Notes: generated by a model from the sequence alone, not told the origin. A stretch of DNA of 64,000 bases from Clostridia bacterium (GCA_017937865.1 JAGBCU010000004.1:21877-85876); one strand, 5' to 3'; numbered from the stretch's first letter, positions 17,837 through 28,294 are shown. A program made the numbers and translations.

Positions 17837-19801
17837 ATGATGAAAGCACTTGCTCTTTTTTACCAAAATCCTGCAGGCTTCTTTGCAGCTGTTTTGTTGC
17901 TTGTTTTTTCGGTACTTGGGTTTATATTCAATACTGAAATGGGCATAGTCTTTTTAAGTGCATTTCTGTTGATTCTTCTTATCGATGTGCTTTACGCTGT
18001 ACTTTCTTTAAAAGCAACGAGAAAATATGTTTCTCAGGTTAATAAATCGCTTTCCGGCAAAAAGGTGTCTGCTGTTGATACTTTTCCTTTACCATGCGTA
18101 ATTTGTGATAATCACGGTAATCTTGTTTGGTATAATGCAAAATTTTCAGAGGATATAATACCAAGTGGCAGCAAAACCTTGAGAATCAATGATTTTATTC
18201 CCGATTACAAGTATTCAAAATATTCAGAGGAGTCTTTTACTTCCGCCGAATTCGAGAATAAAAAATATTCAGTATTTATCACGAAGATTAAAAGTGTGTC
18301 AAACCCTATGCTTTGCTTTTATTTCTTTGATGATACATACTACAAAGAAACAGAAGATGAATATAAATTATCAAGACCATTCGTAATGCATATTCTCGTT
18401 GATAACATCGAACAGCTTTCCCGTCAGTTGACTGACAGTAAATTTGCTCTTGTAACAAGCGGAATTGAAGCAAAAATTGAGAAATGGTTAAAGAATGAAA
18501 ACGTTATAACTAAAATAACCGGTAACGGTAGCTTTTTAGTTATCGGTGAAAAGCGTTGTCTTGATAAGCTTTGTGAGGACAAGTTCTCGGTTTTAAATGA
18601 CATCAGAAGCTATAAGCAGGGTGCAACCGCAATAAATGCTACGCTTTCTATCGGTGTAGGTACGGGTGAGAATTTCAAAGACTGCGAAATATGGGCAAGA
18701 AAAGCTCTTGATATGTCGTTGGGCAGAGGCGGTGACCAAGCCGCAGTTTACACTGAAAACGGTTATATGTATTTCGGTGGTGTTTCAAATAGAGCGAATG
18801 ATAATTCCCGTGTTTCGCCAAGGCAAACGGCAGCCAATATCGCTACTCTTATAAAGAAATTCGACAAGGTTTTAATTGTTGGTCATAAATATTCTGATTA
18901 TGATGCTATCGGCTCAGCAATGGGCTTACAGTTTTTCTCCGAAGCCAATGGAATTCCTGCTTTTGTTGTTTGTGATGAATCAAAGACCTTGGCAGGCGGT
19001 TTGGTTTCTTTTGCACGAAATGAGGGCTTTGAAGAATTCACCGATATTAATACAGCTATTGAAATGTGTGATGATAAAACTCTTTTATTTGTTGTTGATG
19101 CTCACCGCAAGCCCTTACTCGAATGCCCGGAGCTTTACGATAAAGCAGGGGCAAAGATTGTTGTAGACCACCATAGAAGAGCTGATGATTATATAGATGA
19201 TTCTGATTTGTTTTATCATTCACCATCATCATCTTCTGCTTGTGAAATGGTTGCTGAGCTTATTGAGTATTCAACCTTACAGGAGAAGGTTCCCTCAGTA
19301 ATATCAACCGCTTTGTTATCAGGTATCGTTCTTGATACAAAGGACTATGTTTTAAGAACATCTCAGCGTACCTTCTCGGCTGCAGCGTTCTTACGAGAGA
19401 ATAATGCTGACACAATTGCTGTTAAAAAATTATTTGCAACCAATTCTGAAATGATTGCTCTTAAAAATGAAATAATCAGCTCTGCAGTCACATTAGGTGA
19501 TTGCGTTATCTCTAAAACTGATAAAAGCGATGCTAATCTCAGGATTGTAACAGCAAAGGCAGCTGACGAAATGCTTAATATAAGCGGTGTAAAAGCTTCG
19601 TTTGTTCTTTCTTACATCGGTAAGGATGTTGTTCAGATTTCCGCAAGATCATTAGGCGAAGAAAACGTTCAGCTTATAATGGAGTTGATTGGTGGTGGCG
19701 GTCACAGCACGATGGCTGCAACTCAGTTAAATGATATTGATTTAGATGGTGCTTATAAGAAATTAATAAGCGCTATTGAAAAATACTACTCTTCAAAATA
19801 A
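17837..19801 (+). CDS. gdpP: Cyclic-di-AMP phosphodiesterase GdpP (DHH-DHHA1)
   Basis: This 654-residue membrane protein matches GdpP/YybT. Two transmembrane helices lie at about residues 13-55, followed by a PAS-like region, a degenerate GGDEF domain (about 180-310, without an intact GGDEF sequence), and DHH plus DHHA1 domains from about residue 345. DHH-family motifs are HKYSDYDAIGSAMGL, VVDAHRKPLLE, VVDHHRRADDY (about residue 440) and the C-terminal GGGGHSTMAA. GdpP hydrolyses c-di-AMP to pApA. The start has AAAGGAGG upstream; ATG 17840 is an alternative. The order gdpP-rplI-dnaB is conserved in many Bacillota. Confidence 0.95.
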   Translation: MMKALALFYQNPAGFFAAVLLLVFSVLGFIFNTEMGIVFLSAFLLILLIDVLYAVLSLKATRKYVSQVNKSLSGKKVSAVDTFPLPCVICDNHGNLVWYNAKFSEDIIPSGSKTLRINDFIPDYKYSKYSEESFTSAEFENKKYSVFITKIKSVSNPMLCFYFFDDTYYKETEDEYKLSRPFVMHILVDNIEQLSRQLTDSKFALVTSGIEAKIEKWLKNENVITKITGNGSFLVIGEKRCLDKLCEDKFSVLNDIRSYKQGATAINATLSIGVGTGENFKDCEIWARKALDMSLGRGGDQAAVYTENGYMYFGGVSNRANDNSRVSPRQTAANIATLIKKFDKVLIVGHKYSDYDAIGSAMGLQFFSEANGIPAFVVCDESKTLAGGLVSFARNEGFEEFTDINTAIEMCDDKTLLFVVDAHRKPLLECPELYDKAGAKIVVDHHRRADDYIDDSDLFYHSPSSSSACEMVAELIEYSTLQEKVPSVISTALLSGIVLDTKDYVLRTSQRTFSAAAFLRENNADTIAVKKLFATNSEMIALKNEIISSAVTLGDCVISKTDKSDANLRIVTAKAADEMLNISGVKASFVLSYIGKDVVQISARSLGEENVQLIMELIGGGGHSTMAATQLNDIDLDGAYKKLISAIEKYYSSK

Positions 19802-19819
19802 ATTTCCGGAGGTATACAA

Positions 19820-20263
19820 ATGGAAGTAATTTTAAAAGCCGACGTTAAAGGTCTCGGCAAAAAAACTGAAAAAGTAACCGTATCTGACGGTTATGCAAGA
19901 AACTTTTTGTTTCCTCGCGGTCTTGCCGCAGAAGCAAATGCACAGTTAATTTCAGAAATGAAAAATAAACAGTCATCCGAACAGTTCAGAGCCGCTGAGG
20001 AATTAAAGGCTGCTCAGGAAAACGGAGAAAAAATTAAGGGTAAAACAATTGTAATGAAGGCAAAGGGCGGTACTAACGGCAGGCTTTTCGGCTCTGTTAC
20101 CGCAAAAGAAATTGCAACTCTTGTTTCAAAGCAGTTTGCAATCTCTGTTGATAAAAGAAAAATTACAGTTGATGATATAAAAGCCTTCGGCACTTATAAT
20201 GCTGAGGTAAAGCTTCATCCCAAGGTTACTGTTCCTTTTAAGGTTCAGGTAGTTGAAGAGTAA
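19820..20263 (+). CDS. rplI: Ribosomal protein bL9
   Basis: This 147-residue protein is a complete bL9 of the large ribosomal subunit. The N-terminal RNA-binding domain has the family signature [20 protein letters not shown], followed by the long connecting helix and a C-terminal domain containing [13 protein letters not shown]. The start follows GGAGG. It lies between gdpP and dnaB, the usual place in Firmicutes. Confidence 0.98.
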   Translation: MEVILKADVKGLGKKTEKVTVSDGYARNFLFPRGLAAEANAQLISEMKNKQSSEQFRAAEELKAAQENGEKIKGKTIVMKAKGGTNGRLFGSVTAKEIATLVSKQFAISVDKRKITVDDIKAFGTYNAEVKLHPKVTVPFKVQVVEE

Positions 20264-20287
20264 TTCTTAATTAAAGGGTTTTTAATT

Positions 20288-21652
20288 ATGGCTAAAAATG
20301 AAAATCTGTCTTTAGACAGTATTACAATGCCTTACAGCCTTGAAACCGAACAAGCTGTAATAGGCTCAATTCTGATTAATCCCGAGTGCGTTACCGTTGT
20401 GCTTTCGCAGGTTAAGCCGGATTATTTTTATATTCCTCAGCACCGTGAAATTATGGAAGCGGTAATGATTCTTGATACTTTAGGCTCAAGAATTGATGCT
20501 CTTACTATTCTTGATAAATTAAATAGCTCAGGAAATTCCGATGCAGAAGCTAATAAGAATTATCTTTTCCAGATTGCTCAGTCCGTTCCTTCAGCCGCAA
20601 ACGTTGAAAACTACTGTAAAATCGTTAGAGAAAAGTATTTCTTACGTTCTCTTATTACGATTTCTCGTGAAACTATAGATTCTGCTACCGAGGGAGGTGC
20701 AGATGCAGATAAGCTTCTCGATTCTGCAGAGCAAAAGATTTATGACATAAGAAAGGGTAAATCAACAGGCTCTTTACAGCGTCTTATTGACGTTATTTCT
20801 GCTGAGGTTTATCCTAATCTCGTTCAGATATCTTCTGAAAATGCTGAGGAATTCAAAGGTATTCCTACAGGATTTTCAAAGCTTGATGAAATTACATCGG
20901 GTCTTAACCGTTCTGACTTGATTCTTATTGGTGCCCGTCCTGCTATGGGTAAAACAAGCTTCGCTTTAAATATCGGCAGGAATGTTGGTATGACGGGAAA
21001 AAAGGTTGTTTTCTTCTCTCTTGAGATGTCAAACGAACAGCTTGCAGCCCGTGTGCTTTCAACTGAAGCACGTGTTGAAAGTAATAAATTACGTTCAGGC
21101 GAAATTTCACCTGACGAGTGGATGCGACTTGCAGAAGCAACCGATAGATTAACGAAGTGTAATTTATATTTTGATGATACATCAACCATTACTGTTCCCG
21201 AAATTAAGTCGAAAATAAAGAGAGCAAAAGATGTTGATTGTATTATTATCGACTATCTCGGTCTTATGGAATCTGCAAAAAAGAAAGAGAATAGGGTGCA
21301 GGAGGTTACTGAAATTACTCGTAGCCTTAAAATGCTCGCTAAAGATTTAAAGATTCCCGTTGTTGTTTGCTGTCAGTTGTCCCGTGGACCGGAAAAGAAC
21401 GGTAAATCTTCAAACAGGCCTATGCTTTCTGACCTTCGTGACTCAGGTTCAATTGAGCAGGACGCTGATATTGTTATGATGCTTTACCGTGAGGGTTACT
21501 ATAAAGGCAGTGCCCAAAATCCTGATGAAATTGACTTGACTCAGGCAGACGTTGACGTTGCTAAAAACAGACACGGTCCGACTGAAAGGATTAAGCTCCA
21601 TTGGGATGCTCAATATACACTTTTCTCGACCTTGGAGTATAGAGATGAGTAA
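20288..21652 (+). CDS. dnaB: Replicative DNA helicase DnaB
   Basis: This 454-residue protein is the hexameric replication-fork helicase (named DnaC in Bacillus). An N-terminal DnaB domain with LETEQAVIGSILINPE is followed by a RecA-like motor: Walker A is GARPAMGKTSFALN (about residue 215), Walker B is CIIIDYLGLM, and QLSRGPEKNGKSSNRPMLSD follows with the arginine and sensor residues. Length is standard and no intein is present. Its stop overlaps the start of tilS, indicating coupling. Confidence 0.98.
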   Translation: MAKNENLSLDSITMPYSLETEQAVIGSILINPECVTVVLSQVKPDYFYIPQHREIMEAVMILDTLGSRIDALTILDKLNSSGNSDAEANKNYLFQIAQSVPSAANVENYCKIVREKYFLRSLITISRETIDSATEGGADADKLLDSAEQKIYDIRKGKSTGSLQRLIDVISAEVYPNLVQISSENAEEFKGIPTGFSKLDEITSGLNRSDLILIGARPAMGKTSFALNIGRNVGMTGKKVVFFSLEMSNEQLAARVLSTEARVESNKLRSGEISPDEWMRLAEATDRLTKCNLYFDDTSTITVPEIKSKIKRAKDVDCIIIDYLGLMESAKKKENRVQEVTEITRSLKMLAKDLKIPVVVCCQLSRGPEKNGKSSNRPMLSDLRDSGSIEQDADIVMMLYREGYYKGSAQNPDEIDLTQADVDVAKNRHGPTERIKLHWDAQYTLFSTLEYRDE

Positions 21653-23009
21653 TTTTACAGAAATCGTTTCACGTAAATTTTATGAAACTGCTGTTTCACA
21701 CTCTATGATTACAGACGTTGATAAAGTGATTGTAGGATTTTCGGGCGGTGCTGATTCGGTTTGTCTTTTGCATCTTTTACATAGATTTCAAAAAGAGTTT
21801 TCTTATTCTCTTACTGCCGTACACGTAAATCACGGTATAAGAGGTGACGAAGCTAAAAGAGATGCCGACTTTGCTGAAAGCTTTTGTGAAGAAAACGGTA
21901 TTCCTTTTAAGCTTGTTGAGATTGACTGTGTTAAGCTTGCTGAAGAGAGTAAAATATCGCTTGAAGAAGCGGGGAGAAAAGCACGTTACGAAGCTTTTAA
22001 CGGGCTTTGTACTGATAAATCTAAAATCGCTACAGCTCATAATCAAAATGATAATGCTGAAACCTTGATTTTTAACATAACGAGAGGTTCTTCGCTAAAA
22101 GGTGCTTGCGGTATTCCTTATGTCAGAAATAATATTATAAGACCTATTCTTGATTGCAGTAGAGAAGAGATTGAAGGCTACTGTAAAGAAAATAATTTAT
22201 TCTTTGTAACCGATAGTACGAATCTTTCTGATGATTATTCTCGAAATAAAATCAGGCATAATGTTTTGCCTGCTTTAAATGAGTTAAACAGCGATTTTTT
22301 GAATAAAATTACTCAGTTTTGTAATGATTGTGCCGATATTGAGAGCTTTTTAGATAATTACAGCGATATTCAACTAAATAAAGCGACTATATCCGAGAAT
22401 TATTATGATGCAGTTTTTATTTCTTCTCTTGAAAAGCCGATTGCAACGAGAGTTTTGATATCTGCGTTCAATAAATTTACGACAGTAAGCCTTGAAAGAC
22501 ACCAGATTTTAGCTTTATTTGAGCTACTTTCAAACGGTGGCAGGTTGCAAATTAAAGGTGATATTTTTGCTGAGGTGAAACAAGGCAGGTTAAGGTTTTT
22601 TAATTCTGTTATCGATATCCGGACAGATACTGTTAAAAATCTTTCAATACCGTTTGAGGTTACGTTTAACAAGCACACTGTTAAGTGTGAATTAACTGAT
22701 TGTTCAAAGAAAATTAACCGTTTATCTTTAGATGATTTGATAGATTTTGATAAAATAAGTGGTAATTTATTCCTTAGAAGCCGTGTAAGCGGTGATAAAA
22801 TAACCTTAAGAAAACGAAACGTTAAAAAATCTTTAAAAAAGCTTTTCTGTGAGGAAAATGTTCCTATAGAATTACGTGACTGTATTCCTGTTTTGTGCGA
22901 TGAAAACGGCATTGTATGGGTTTATGGCTTTGGTGTTAATAAACGTTGTGAAGTTACATCAAATTCTATTAATATTATTTCTGTGAGAGGTAAATATAAT
23001 GATAGGTAA
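21645..23009 (+). CDS. tilS: tRNA(Ile)-lysidine synthase TilS
   Basis: This protein of 454 residues forms lysidine at the wobble base of the minor tRNA(Ile). The PP-loop ATPase motif is [16 protein letters not shown] near residue 30, followed by [17 protein letters not shown] and [14 protein letters not shown]. The smaller C-terminal TilS domain includes [14 protein letters not shown] and [11 protein letters not shown] longer in-frame reading begins at 21552 inside dnaB, but ATG 21645 is preferred: it has GGAG seven bases upstream and overlaps the dnaB stop by only eight bases. It overlaps hpt by 11 bases. The tilS-hpt-ftsH order is conserved in Bacillota. Confidence 0.96.
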   Translation: MSNFTEIVSRKFYETAVSHSMITDVDKVIVGFSGGADSVCLLHLLHRFQKEFSYSLTAVHVNHGIRGDEAKRDADFAESFCEENGIPFKLVEIDCVKLAEESKISLEEAGRKARYEAFNGLCTDKSKIATAHNQNDNAETLIFNITRGSSLKGACGIPYVRNNIIRPILDCSREEIEGYCKENNLFFVTDSTNLSDDYSRNKIRHNVLPALNELNSDFLNKITQFCNDCADIESFLDNYSDIQLNKATISENYYDAVFISSLEKPIATRVLISAFNKFTTVSLERHQILALFELLSNGGRLQIKGDIFAEVKQGRLRFFNSVIDIRTDTVKNLSIPFEVTFNKHTVKCELTDCSKKINRLSLDDLIDFDKISGNLFLRSRVSGDKITLRKRNVKKSLKKLFCEENVPIELRDCIPVLCDENGIVWVYGFGVNKRCEVTSNSINIISVRGKYNDR

Positions 23010-23553
23010 TGATATGAAAAATGATATTAAAAAAGTGCTTATTACTGAAGAAGAGCTTGCAAATATCGTTAAATCACTCGGTGAACAAATAACAGAGGAT
23101 TATAAAGGTAAGGACTTAATGATTGTCAGCATTTTAAAAGGTTCAATTCTTTTTATGGCTGACTTAATGAGAGCGATTGACACTCCTTGTACTATTGACT
23201 TTATGGCTGTTTCAAGCTACGGCTCAGGAACTAAAACCTCAGGTGTAGTTAAAATTATCAAAGACCTTGACGCTTCAATAGAAGGTAAAGATCTTTTGAT
23301 TGTTGAAGATATTCTTGACAGTGGCAGAACTCTCAGCTACATTAAAGATATTCTTTTAGCCCGTAATCCTAAGAGTATTAAAATATGCACTCTTTTCGAT
23401 AAACCCGAAAGAAGAGAGGCTGATATTTATGCTGATTATATTGGCTGTGATGTTCCTAATGAATTTATTGTAGGTTATGGTCTTGATTACGATGAACACT
23501 ATAGAAATCTTCCTTATATCGGTGTTTTAAAAGAATCTGTATATAACGACTAA
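22999..23553 (+). CDS. hpt: Hypoxanthine phosphoribosyltransferase
   Basis: This 184-residue protein converts hypoxanthine (and probably guanine) with PRPP to IMP (GMP) in purine salvage. The PRPP-binding motif is [17 protein letters not shown] near residues 97-113; other family marks are [17 protein letters not shown] and [20 protein letters not shown]. The start overlaps tilS and has AGAGG upstream. ATG 23011 is a less likely alternative start. Confidence 0.96.
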   Translation: MIGNDMKNDIKKVLITEEELANIVKSLGEQITEDYKGKDLMIVSILKGSILFMADLMRAIDTPCTIDFMAVSSYGSGTKTSGVVKIIKDLDASIEGKDLLIVEDILDSGRTLSYIKDILLARNPKSIKICTLFDKPERREADIYADYIGCDVPNEFIVGYGLDYDEHYRNLPYIGVLKESVYND

Positions 23554-23592
23554 TTAATTGTTATACAAATATTTTGAAAGAGGTGAGCTGTT

Positions 23593-25608
23593 ATAAAAAA
23601 CGGCGACAAAATTAAGGCGTTTTTGCCTTATATAATTATTCCACTTATTGTTGTGTTACTTATTTCATTTTCAACAAGCGATACTGCTAAAAACAGTAAA
23701 CTTGAATATTATCAGGTTATTGAATTGTTTGACAAAGGTGAGGTTGTTGAATATGAGTTAAATATTGGTTCGGGTAATCTCACTTTTAAGCTCAAAGACG
23801 GTACTTCGGGTAAATATTCAGTTCCCAACGTAAGTCTTTTTGTTGATGATATTCACGAAGCTGTTGTTGAGTACAACAGAGCAAACCCTAAAGCTCCAAT
23901 TAAATACAATTATGTTTCAGGTAATTCATATTCAATGTGGATATCTCTTCTACCTGCAATTCTTTGCGGTGCTATCGCAATTTTTGGCGGTATCTACTTT
24001 ATAAAGAAGATGAATAACTCCATTTCAAGCGAAAATAATCGTGCAATGGGCTTTGGTAAAGCTCGTGTTAAATTCGGTAAGGACGAAAAAAGAAAAACTA
24101 CCTTTAAAGAGGTTGCAGGTGCTGACGAAGAAAAGGAAGAACTTCAGGAAATTGTTGAGTTCCTTCGTGATCCTCGTAAATTTACCGAGCTTGGTGCAAG
24201 GATTCCTAAAGGTGTGCTTCTTGTGGGCCCTCCCGGTACCGGCAAAACTCTCCTTGCAAGAGCTGTTGCAGGCGAAGCAGACGTTCCGTTTTTCTCAATT
24301 TCAGGTTCTGATTTCGTAGAAATGTATGTTGGTGTTGGTGCGTCACGTGTTCGTGACCTTTTCGACCAGGCTAAAAAGAGTGCACCCTCAATCATTTTCA
24401 TTGATGAAATCGATGCTGTTGGCCGTCATAGAGGTGCCGGTATGGGTGGCGGTCACGATGAACGTGAGCAGACCCTTAACCAGTTACTTGTTGAGATGGA
24501 CGGCTTCGGTAATAACGAAGGTATCATAATCATTGCAGCAACAAACAGACCTGATATTCTTGACCCCGCACTTTTACGTCCCGGTCGTTTTGACAGACAG
24601 GTTACCGTTGGCAGACCCGATTTAAAGGGTAGAGAAGAGATTTTAAAGGTACACTCTAAAAATAAACCCCTTGCACCCGACGTTGATTTGAAAACAGTTG
24701 CTCACGGTACTATAGGTTTTGTTGGTGCTGACCTTGAAAACCTTATGAACGAAGCAGCACTTCTTGCAGCAAAACGTAATAAAAAAGCTATCACAATGAC
24801 AGAAATCGACGAAGCTGTTGTAAAGGTTGAGGTTGGTACAGAAAAGAAATCTCATAAATACACTGAAAAAGATAAAAAGATGACTGCATATCACGAGGCG
24901 GGTCACGCTGTTGTTGCTTATTATCTTGAAAACAGCGATCCCGTTTATGAAATTTCTATTATTCCTCGCGGTATGGCTGGTGGTTATACTCTTTACAGAC
25001 CTGATGAGGATTCATCCTTTGCAAGTAAAACTGAAATGATTGAAAATATTATTTCGCTTATGGGTGGTAGAGTTGCCGAGAAAATTATAGGAAACGATAT
25101 TTCGACGGGTCCCTCTTCTGACATTTCAAGAGCATCAGATATTGCAAGGGGAATGGTTACCCGTTACGGTATGAGTGAAAAGCTTGGTCCGGTTGTTTAC
25201 GGTAAAGATAATGATCAAGTATTTTTAGGTATGGATTATAACCATACAAAGAATTATTCCGAGGCTTATGCGACTCAAATAGATGATGAAATCAAAAGAA
25301 TTGTTCTTGATTGCGAAAAGAAATGCCGTGATATTCTTGAAGAGCATAACGATAAGCTTGTTCTTGTTGCTGAAACTCTTATTAAGAGAGAAAAAATCGA
25401 CCGTGACCTTTTCTTAAAGCTTATGGATGAAAACTATAATCCGGATGAAGATGTTGAAGAAACAGTTGATACCGAAGCTATTGAAACTCAAGATACTGTT
25501 ATAGAAGAGGTTGCAGAGGTTATTGAGGAAGACGTTGTTGAAAATCAATCCGAAAGTGACGTTGCTTCAGAAATAATCACAGAAGAAAGTGACGAAACAA
25601 CCGACTAA
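23593..25608 (+). CDS. ftsH: ATP-dependent zinc metalloprotease FtsH, apparent ATA start
   Basis: This membrane-anchored AAA+ protease degrades misfolded and regulatory proteins. Two transmembrane segments flank a small extracytoplasmic domain; the AAA module has [19 protein letters not shown] (Walker A), [15 protein letters not shown] (Walker B) and [13 protein letters not shown]; the protease zinc site is [13 protein letters not shown]. An acidic tail of about 60 residues ends the protein. The start is unusual: AGAGGTGAG (23579-23587) is ideally placed for codon 23593, which is ATA, and reading from it gives the expected short basic N-terminus [16 protein letters not shown]. The only conventional start nearby is TTG 23623, preceded by a weaker AAGG and leaving almost nothing before the membrane helix. 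A terminator follows. Confidence 0.93.
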   Translation: MKNGDKIKAFLPYIIIPLIVVLLISFSTSDTAKNSKLEYYQVIELFDKGEVVEYELNIGSGNLTFKLKDGTSGKYSVPNVSLFVDDIHEAVVEYNRANPKAPIKYNYVSGNSYSMWISLLPAILCGAIAIFGGIYFIKKMNNSISSENNRAMGFGKARVKFGKDEKRKTTFKEVAGADEEKEELQEIVEFLRDPRKFTELGARIPKGVLLVGPPGTGKTLLARAVAGEADVPFFSISGSDFVEMYVGVGASRVRDLFDQAKKSAPSIIFIDEIDAVGRHRGAGMGGGHDEREQTLNQLLVEMDGFGNNEGIIIIAATNRPDILDPALLRPGRFDRQVTVGRPDLKGREEILKVHSKNKPLAPDVDLKTVAHGTIGFVGADLENLMNEAALLAAKRNKKAITMTEIDEAVVKVEVGTEKKSHKYTEKDKKMTAYHEAGHAVVAYYLENSDPVYEISIIPRGMAGGYTLYRPDEDSSFASKTEMIENIISLMGGRVAEKIIGNDISTGPSSDISRASDIARGMVTRYGMSEKLGPVVYGKDNDQVFLGMDYNHTKNYSEAYATQIDDEIKRIVLDCEKKCRDILEEHNDKLVLVAETLIKREKIDRDLFLKLMDENYNPDEDVEETVDTEAIETQDTVIEEVAEVIEEDVVENQSESDVASEIITEESDETTD

Positions 25609-25632
25609 ACATTGAATAATACTTCAATATAC

Positions 25633-25666
25633 AAAAAACTGACAGATGAAAATCTGTCAGTTTTTT
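25633..25666. terminator. Bidirectional intrinsic terminator with GAAA tetraloop
   Basis: A 15-pair stem (25633-25647 with 25652-25666) closes on GAAA. It has six T on the plus side and six A (T on the minus strand) on the other, and lies between the convergent ftsH and HAD genes. Confidence 0.92.
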
Positions 25667-25695
25667 ATACTTTATACAACTATTTGTTATGTCTG

Positions 25696-26358
25696 TTAAT
25701 CAAAATATTTGTAAATTTCAGAATAGCTTTCAATATAGAAATTACAGAATGATTTGACTGTTTCTGGGTCAGCCTTTTCTGAAACGTCTTTAATACCTAA
25801 AATTTTATAACCTGCTTTATTTGCTGTTTCAATTGCGTAGAGAGCGTCTTCAAATATATATGTATTACTCTTATCTGTGCCTAAATATTCGAGAGCTTTA
25901 TCGTAAATAACAGGGGAGTCCTTACCTGCTCCAACGGAAGTACAGGTGAATATTTCATCAAAATAATCTCTGATTCCGTTCCTGATAAGAGCTCTCTCAA
26001 CAAGATGCTTATCGGTTGCAGTAGCGACGCACATTCTAACGTTTCTTTGTTTTAAGAATTCTAAAAATTCTTTAACACCTTCTTTTAAAAGAACGTCGTT
26101 ATAATAAAAGCCTTCAACTAACTTATTAACAGCTTCAACAATACCTAAAACGGTTTCGGTAGGGTCAATGTTTTTTATATAATATTCAGCTGCCTGAGTC
26201 ATACTCATTTTAACAAATTCGTCTTCAATTCCCGGCTCAGGCTCAACACCTTTTTCTTTTAAAAATCTTAAGCCTATGTCACTCCAAATATGCATAGAAT
26301 CGAACACAGTACCGTCTAAATCGAATATTGCACCTTTTATGTCATTCATATTATTCAT
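25696..26358 (-). CDS. HAD-superfamily phosphatase, beta-phosphoglucomutase-like
   Basis: This 220-residue protein is a HAD hydrolase of subfamily I with the nucleophile motif FDLDGTVFDSMHIW near the N-terminus, a helical cap, motif II/III residues in VATATDKHLVERAL, and an acidic motif in YIFEDALYAIETANKAG. It resembles the beta-phosphoglucomutase/phosphatase group, but substrate cannot be told. The preferred start is ATG 26358 with GGAGG five bases upstream; a longer frame reaching 26424 would extend deep into the preceding gene. It overlaps the thiamine pyrophosphokinase gene by eight bases. Confidence 0.85.
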   Translation of the reverse strand: MNNMNDIKGAIFDLDGTVFDSMHIWSDIGLRFLKEKGVEPEPGIEDEFVKMSMTQAAEYYIKNIDPTETVLGIVEAVNKLVEGFYYNDVLLKEGVKEFLEFLKQRNVRMCVATATDKHLVERALIRNGIRDYFDEIFTCTSVGAGKDSPVIYDKALEYLGTDKSNTYIFEDALYAIETANKAGYKILGIKDVSEKADPETVKSFCNFYIESYSEIYKYFD

Positions 26359-27010
26359 AGTTACCTCCAAAATTGAAACTGCCTTTTTTATTATCCCAAA
26401 TGATACATATTTTACCTTTTTCAACGCTGATTGAAGAGCTTTTACCTAAGAACTCATTACTTACCCCTAAAGGAAAATCAGACGTTAAAACAGCATCTGA
26501 AAGCTCATAAAGCAACCCTTTTTCATTAACCCCAACTGATTTGTCACAAATAGAAAAGACTGAAATATTTCCTTTACAATCCGATGAGAAATCTATTGAG
26601 TTGTTTTTTATGACTGTCAATGCAGTTTCGTTTTCAGTATCAAAAAATACTGCAACACCGTTATTTTCAGCAATAAAAGAAGCTGTTTGAATATTGGCTA
26701 TCGTGTGGTCAAGCCGTCCGCCAATGCAACCGTAAATTTCAAAAAACTTGTATCCCATATTTAATGCAGTTTTAATGCAAAGCATTGTATCAGTGTCATC
26801 TTTGATTTTAGGATGTTTAATTATATTATTACCATCAGGAATATAACCAAGCGAATCAAAATCACCGATAATATAATCGGGCTTGATATTAAATTCCTTT
26901 AAAGTTTCAAGACCTTTGTCTGCAGCGATTATAACGTCATTTTCGTTTATATTTATATCAAAGGCTTCGGTTTTAATCTTGAGAGCACCGAAAATAATAC
27001 ATTTTTTCAT
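26351..27010 (-). CDS. thiN: Thiamine pyrophosphokinase
   Basis: This protein of 219 residues makes thiamine diphosphate from thiamine and ATP. Family motifs include VIIAADKGLETLKEF, PDYIIGDFDSLG, KDDTDTMLCIKTAL and IYGCIGGRLDHTIANIQ, all in the N-terminal catalytic domain; the C-terminal vitamin-binding domain ends with KGKICIIWDNKK. The preferred start is ATG 27010 with AGAGGA upstream; a longer frame begins at 27028. ThDP is the cofactor of IolD and transketolase in this window, though no direct link is implied. Confidence 0.93.
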   Translation of the reverse strand: MKKCIIFGALKIKTEAFDININENDVIIAADKGLETLKEFNIKPDYIIGDFDSLGYIPDGNNIIKHPKIKDDTDTMLCIKTALNMGYKFFEIYGCIGGRLDHTIANIQTASFIAENNGVAVFFDTENETALTVIKNNSIDFSSDCKGNISVFSICDKSVGVNEKGLLYELSDAVLTSDFPLGVSNEFLGKSSSISVEKGKICIIWDNKKGSFNFGGNYE

Positions 27011-27029
27011 AAAATCCTCTTTATACATA

Positions 27030-27060
27030 AAGCCTTCCTACGTTTATTAGGAAGGCTTTT
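27030..27060 (-). terminator. Hairpin terminator or intercistronic hairpin
   Basis: A perfect 12-pair stem (27030-27041 with 27049-27060) and seven-base loop lies between the small export protein gene and thiN. The minus-strand U-run is only three bases, so termination may be partial. Confidence 0.6.
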
Positions 27061-27063
27061 GAA

Positions 27064-27552
27064 TTAGAATATACCGTAAGTTATAAGTGACATAATTAAG
27101 CCGGCAATAAAAACGCCTAAAGTAATAATGGGTAGGCACTTTTTAAATCTTAGGTCCAAAAGTGCCGCTATAAGAGCGCCTGTCCAGCCACCTGTGCCGG
27201 GGAGGGGGATTGCAACAAATAAAAGGAGTCCCCATTCCTTATATTTTTCTATTGTACCTTTTTTCTTTTCGGAACGTTCTTCCATTTTATCAACAATTTT
27301 TGCGAATGCTTTGAATTTTCTCATCCAGGCAAAAATCTTTCTAATAAAAAGAAGGATGAAAGGAATTGGTATCATATTACCAATATAGCAAATGATAAAA
27401 GCTTGCAAGAAAGGAATTTCTAAAAGCCTTGCAGCAATCATACCGCCTCGTAACTCAAGCACAGGGCAAAGAGAAATAGCAAAAGCAACGAGCTGTGGCG
27501 GAATAGTATTCTGTAGGAACTCAACTAAAGAAGTTACAATCGTTTCAACCAT
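27064..27552 (-). CDS. COG2426-type small multidrug export family membrane protein
   Basis: This 162-residue protein has about four hydrophobic segments and matches the COG2426 family annotated as putative small multidrug export protein. Conserved blocks are CPVLELRGGMIAARLL, a loop rich in charged residues (WMRKFKAFAKIVDKMEERSE), and AIPLPGTGGWTGALIAALL. Transport has not been shown for this family to my knowledge. Its start overlaps the Nudix gene stop by eight bases, so the two are coupled. Confidence 0.85.
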   Translation of the reverse strand: MVETIVTSLVEFLQNTIPPQLVAFAISLCPVLELRGGMIAARLLEIPFLQAFIICYIGNMIPIPFILLFIRKIFAWMRKFKAFAKIVDKMEERSEKKKGTIEKYKEWGLLLFVAIPLPGTGGWTGALIAALLDLRFKKCLPIITLGVFIAGLIMSLITYGIF

Positions 27553-28294
27553 AATTTTCCTCGCTTATATAATTATTAGAAATAAGATACTCTTTAGCAT
27601 CCTTTAATATCGTTTTATCGTTTTCAAACTTCAGATGTTTATATGCATTTTCAAAGGTGAGCCATATATAATCTTCAATTTCTTCAACTTGAATTTTGGT
27701 TTGGGTGTCGTTAGTGGATGCAACGAAAATCTGAACTGTTTTTTGAATTTTGTTTTGAATAGTATATTCAGATTTGCATTTAAAGCCGGGAAGAATATTA
27801 ATTCTCAAACCGGTTTCTTCAAAAACCTCACGAATTGCCGTTTGTTCTAAGGTTTCACCTTTTTCAACGTGACCTTTAGGAAAGCTCCAATTTGAGCTTC
27901 TTCTGTTGCGGATTAAAAGATAACGAATTTCGTTGTTAATTTTTCTGTAAACAACTGCACCGCAAGACCTTTCGTAATAACAATCAAGATTAAATTGGCG
28001 GTTTTGAGTGTAAAATTCAATTAATTCTCTGATTTCGCAGTCAATATACTTTTTTGATTTTGGTGCTGCAATTAATTTCTGTTCACCGTTGTCTCTGAAT
28101 TTAATTACGGCAATAATTCTGCCGTCAAAATGCCTTACGGGATTATCAATACCGAGAATAAAAACACCGCTGACTGTTGGTGCCGGTTGGAATTTACCGA
28201 TAGGCTTGCCATGGTTCAATTTATAAACCGAAGAAGAGGACAAAGGTGAACCAATAGGGTCTGTTATACTAACCCTAATCAATTTACCTAACAT
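27545..28294 (-). CDS. Nudix hydrolase fused to a small pyrophosphatase-like N-terminal domain
   Basis: This 249-residue protein has a clear Nudix box at about residues 141-163, with GHVEKGETLEQTAIREVFEE followed by TGL, so the C-terminal half should hydrolyse a nucleoside-diphosphate-linked substrate or remove pyrophosphate from RNA or nucleotides. The first 95 or so residues (MLGKLIRVSITDPIGSP, GVFILGIDNPVRHFDGRII, AVIKFRDNGEQKLIAAP) resemble the short clostridial proteins annotated as inorganic pyrophosphatase. That similarity is from memory of family patterns. The gene is the first of a short minus-strand operon. Confidence 0.85.
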   Translation of the reverse strand: MLGKLIRVSITDPIGSPLSSSSVYKLNHGKPIGKFQPAPTVSGVFILGIDNPVRHFDGRIIAVIKFRDNGEQKLIAAPKSKKYIDCEIRELIEFYTQNRQFNLDCYYERSCGAVVYRKINNEIRYLLIRNRRSSNWSFPKGHVEKGETLEQTAIREVFEETGLRINILPGFKCKSEYTIQNKIQKTVQIFVASTNDTQTKIQVEEIEDYIWLTFENAYKHLKFENDKTILKDAKEYLISNNYISEENYG

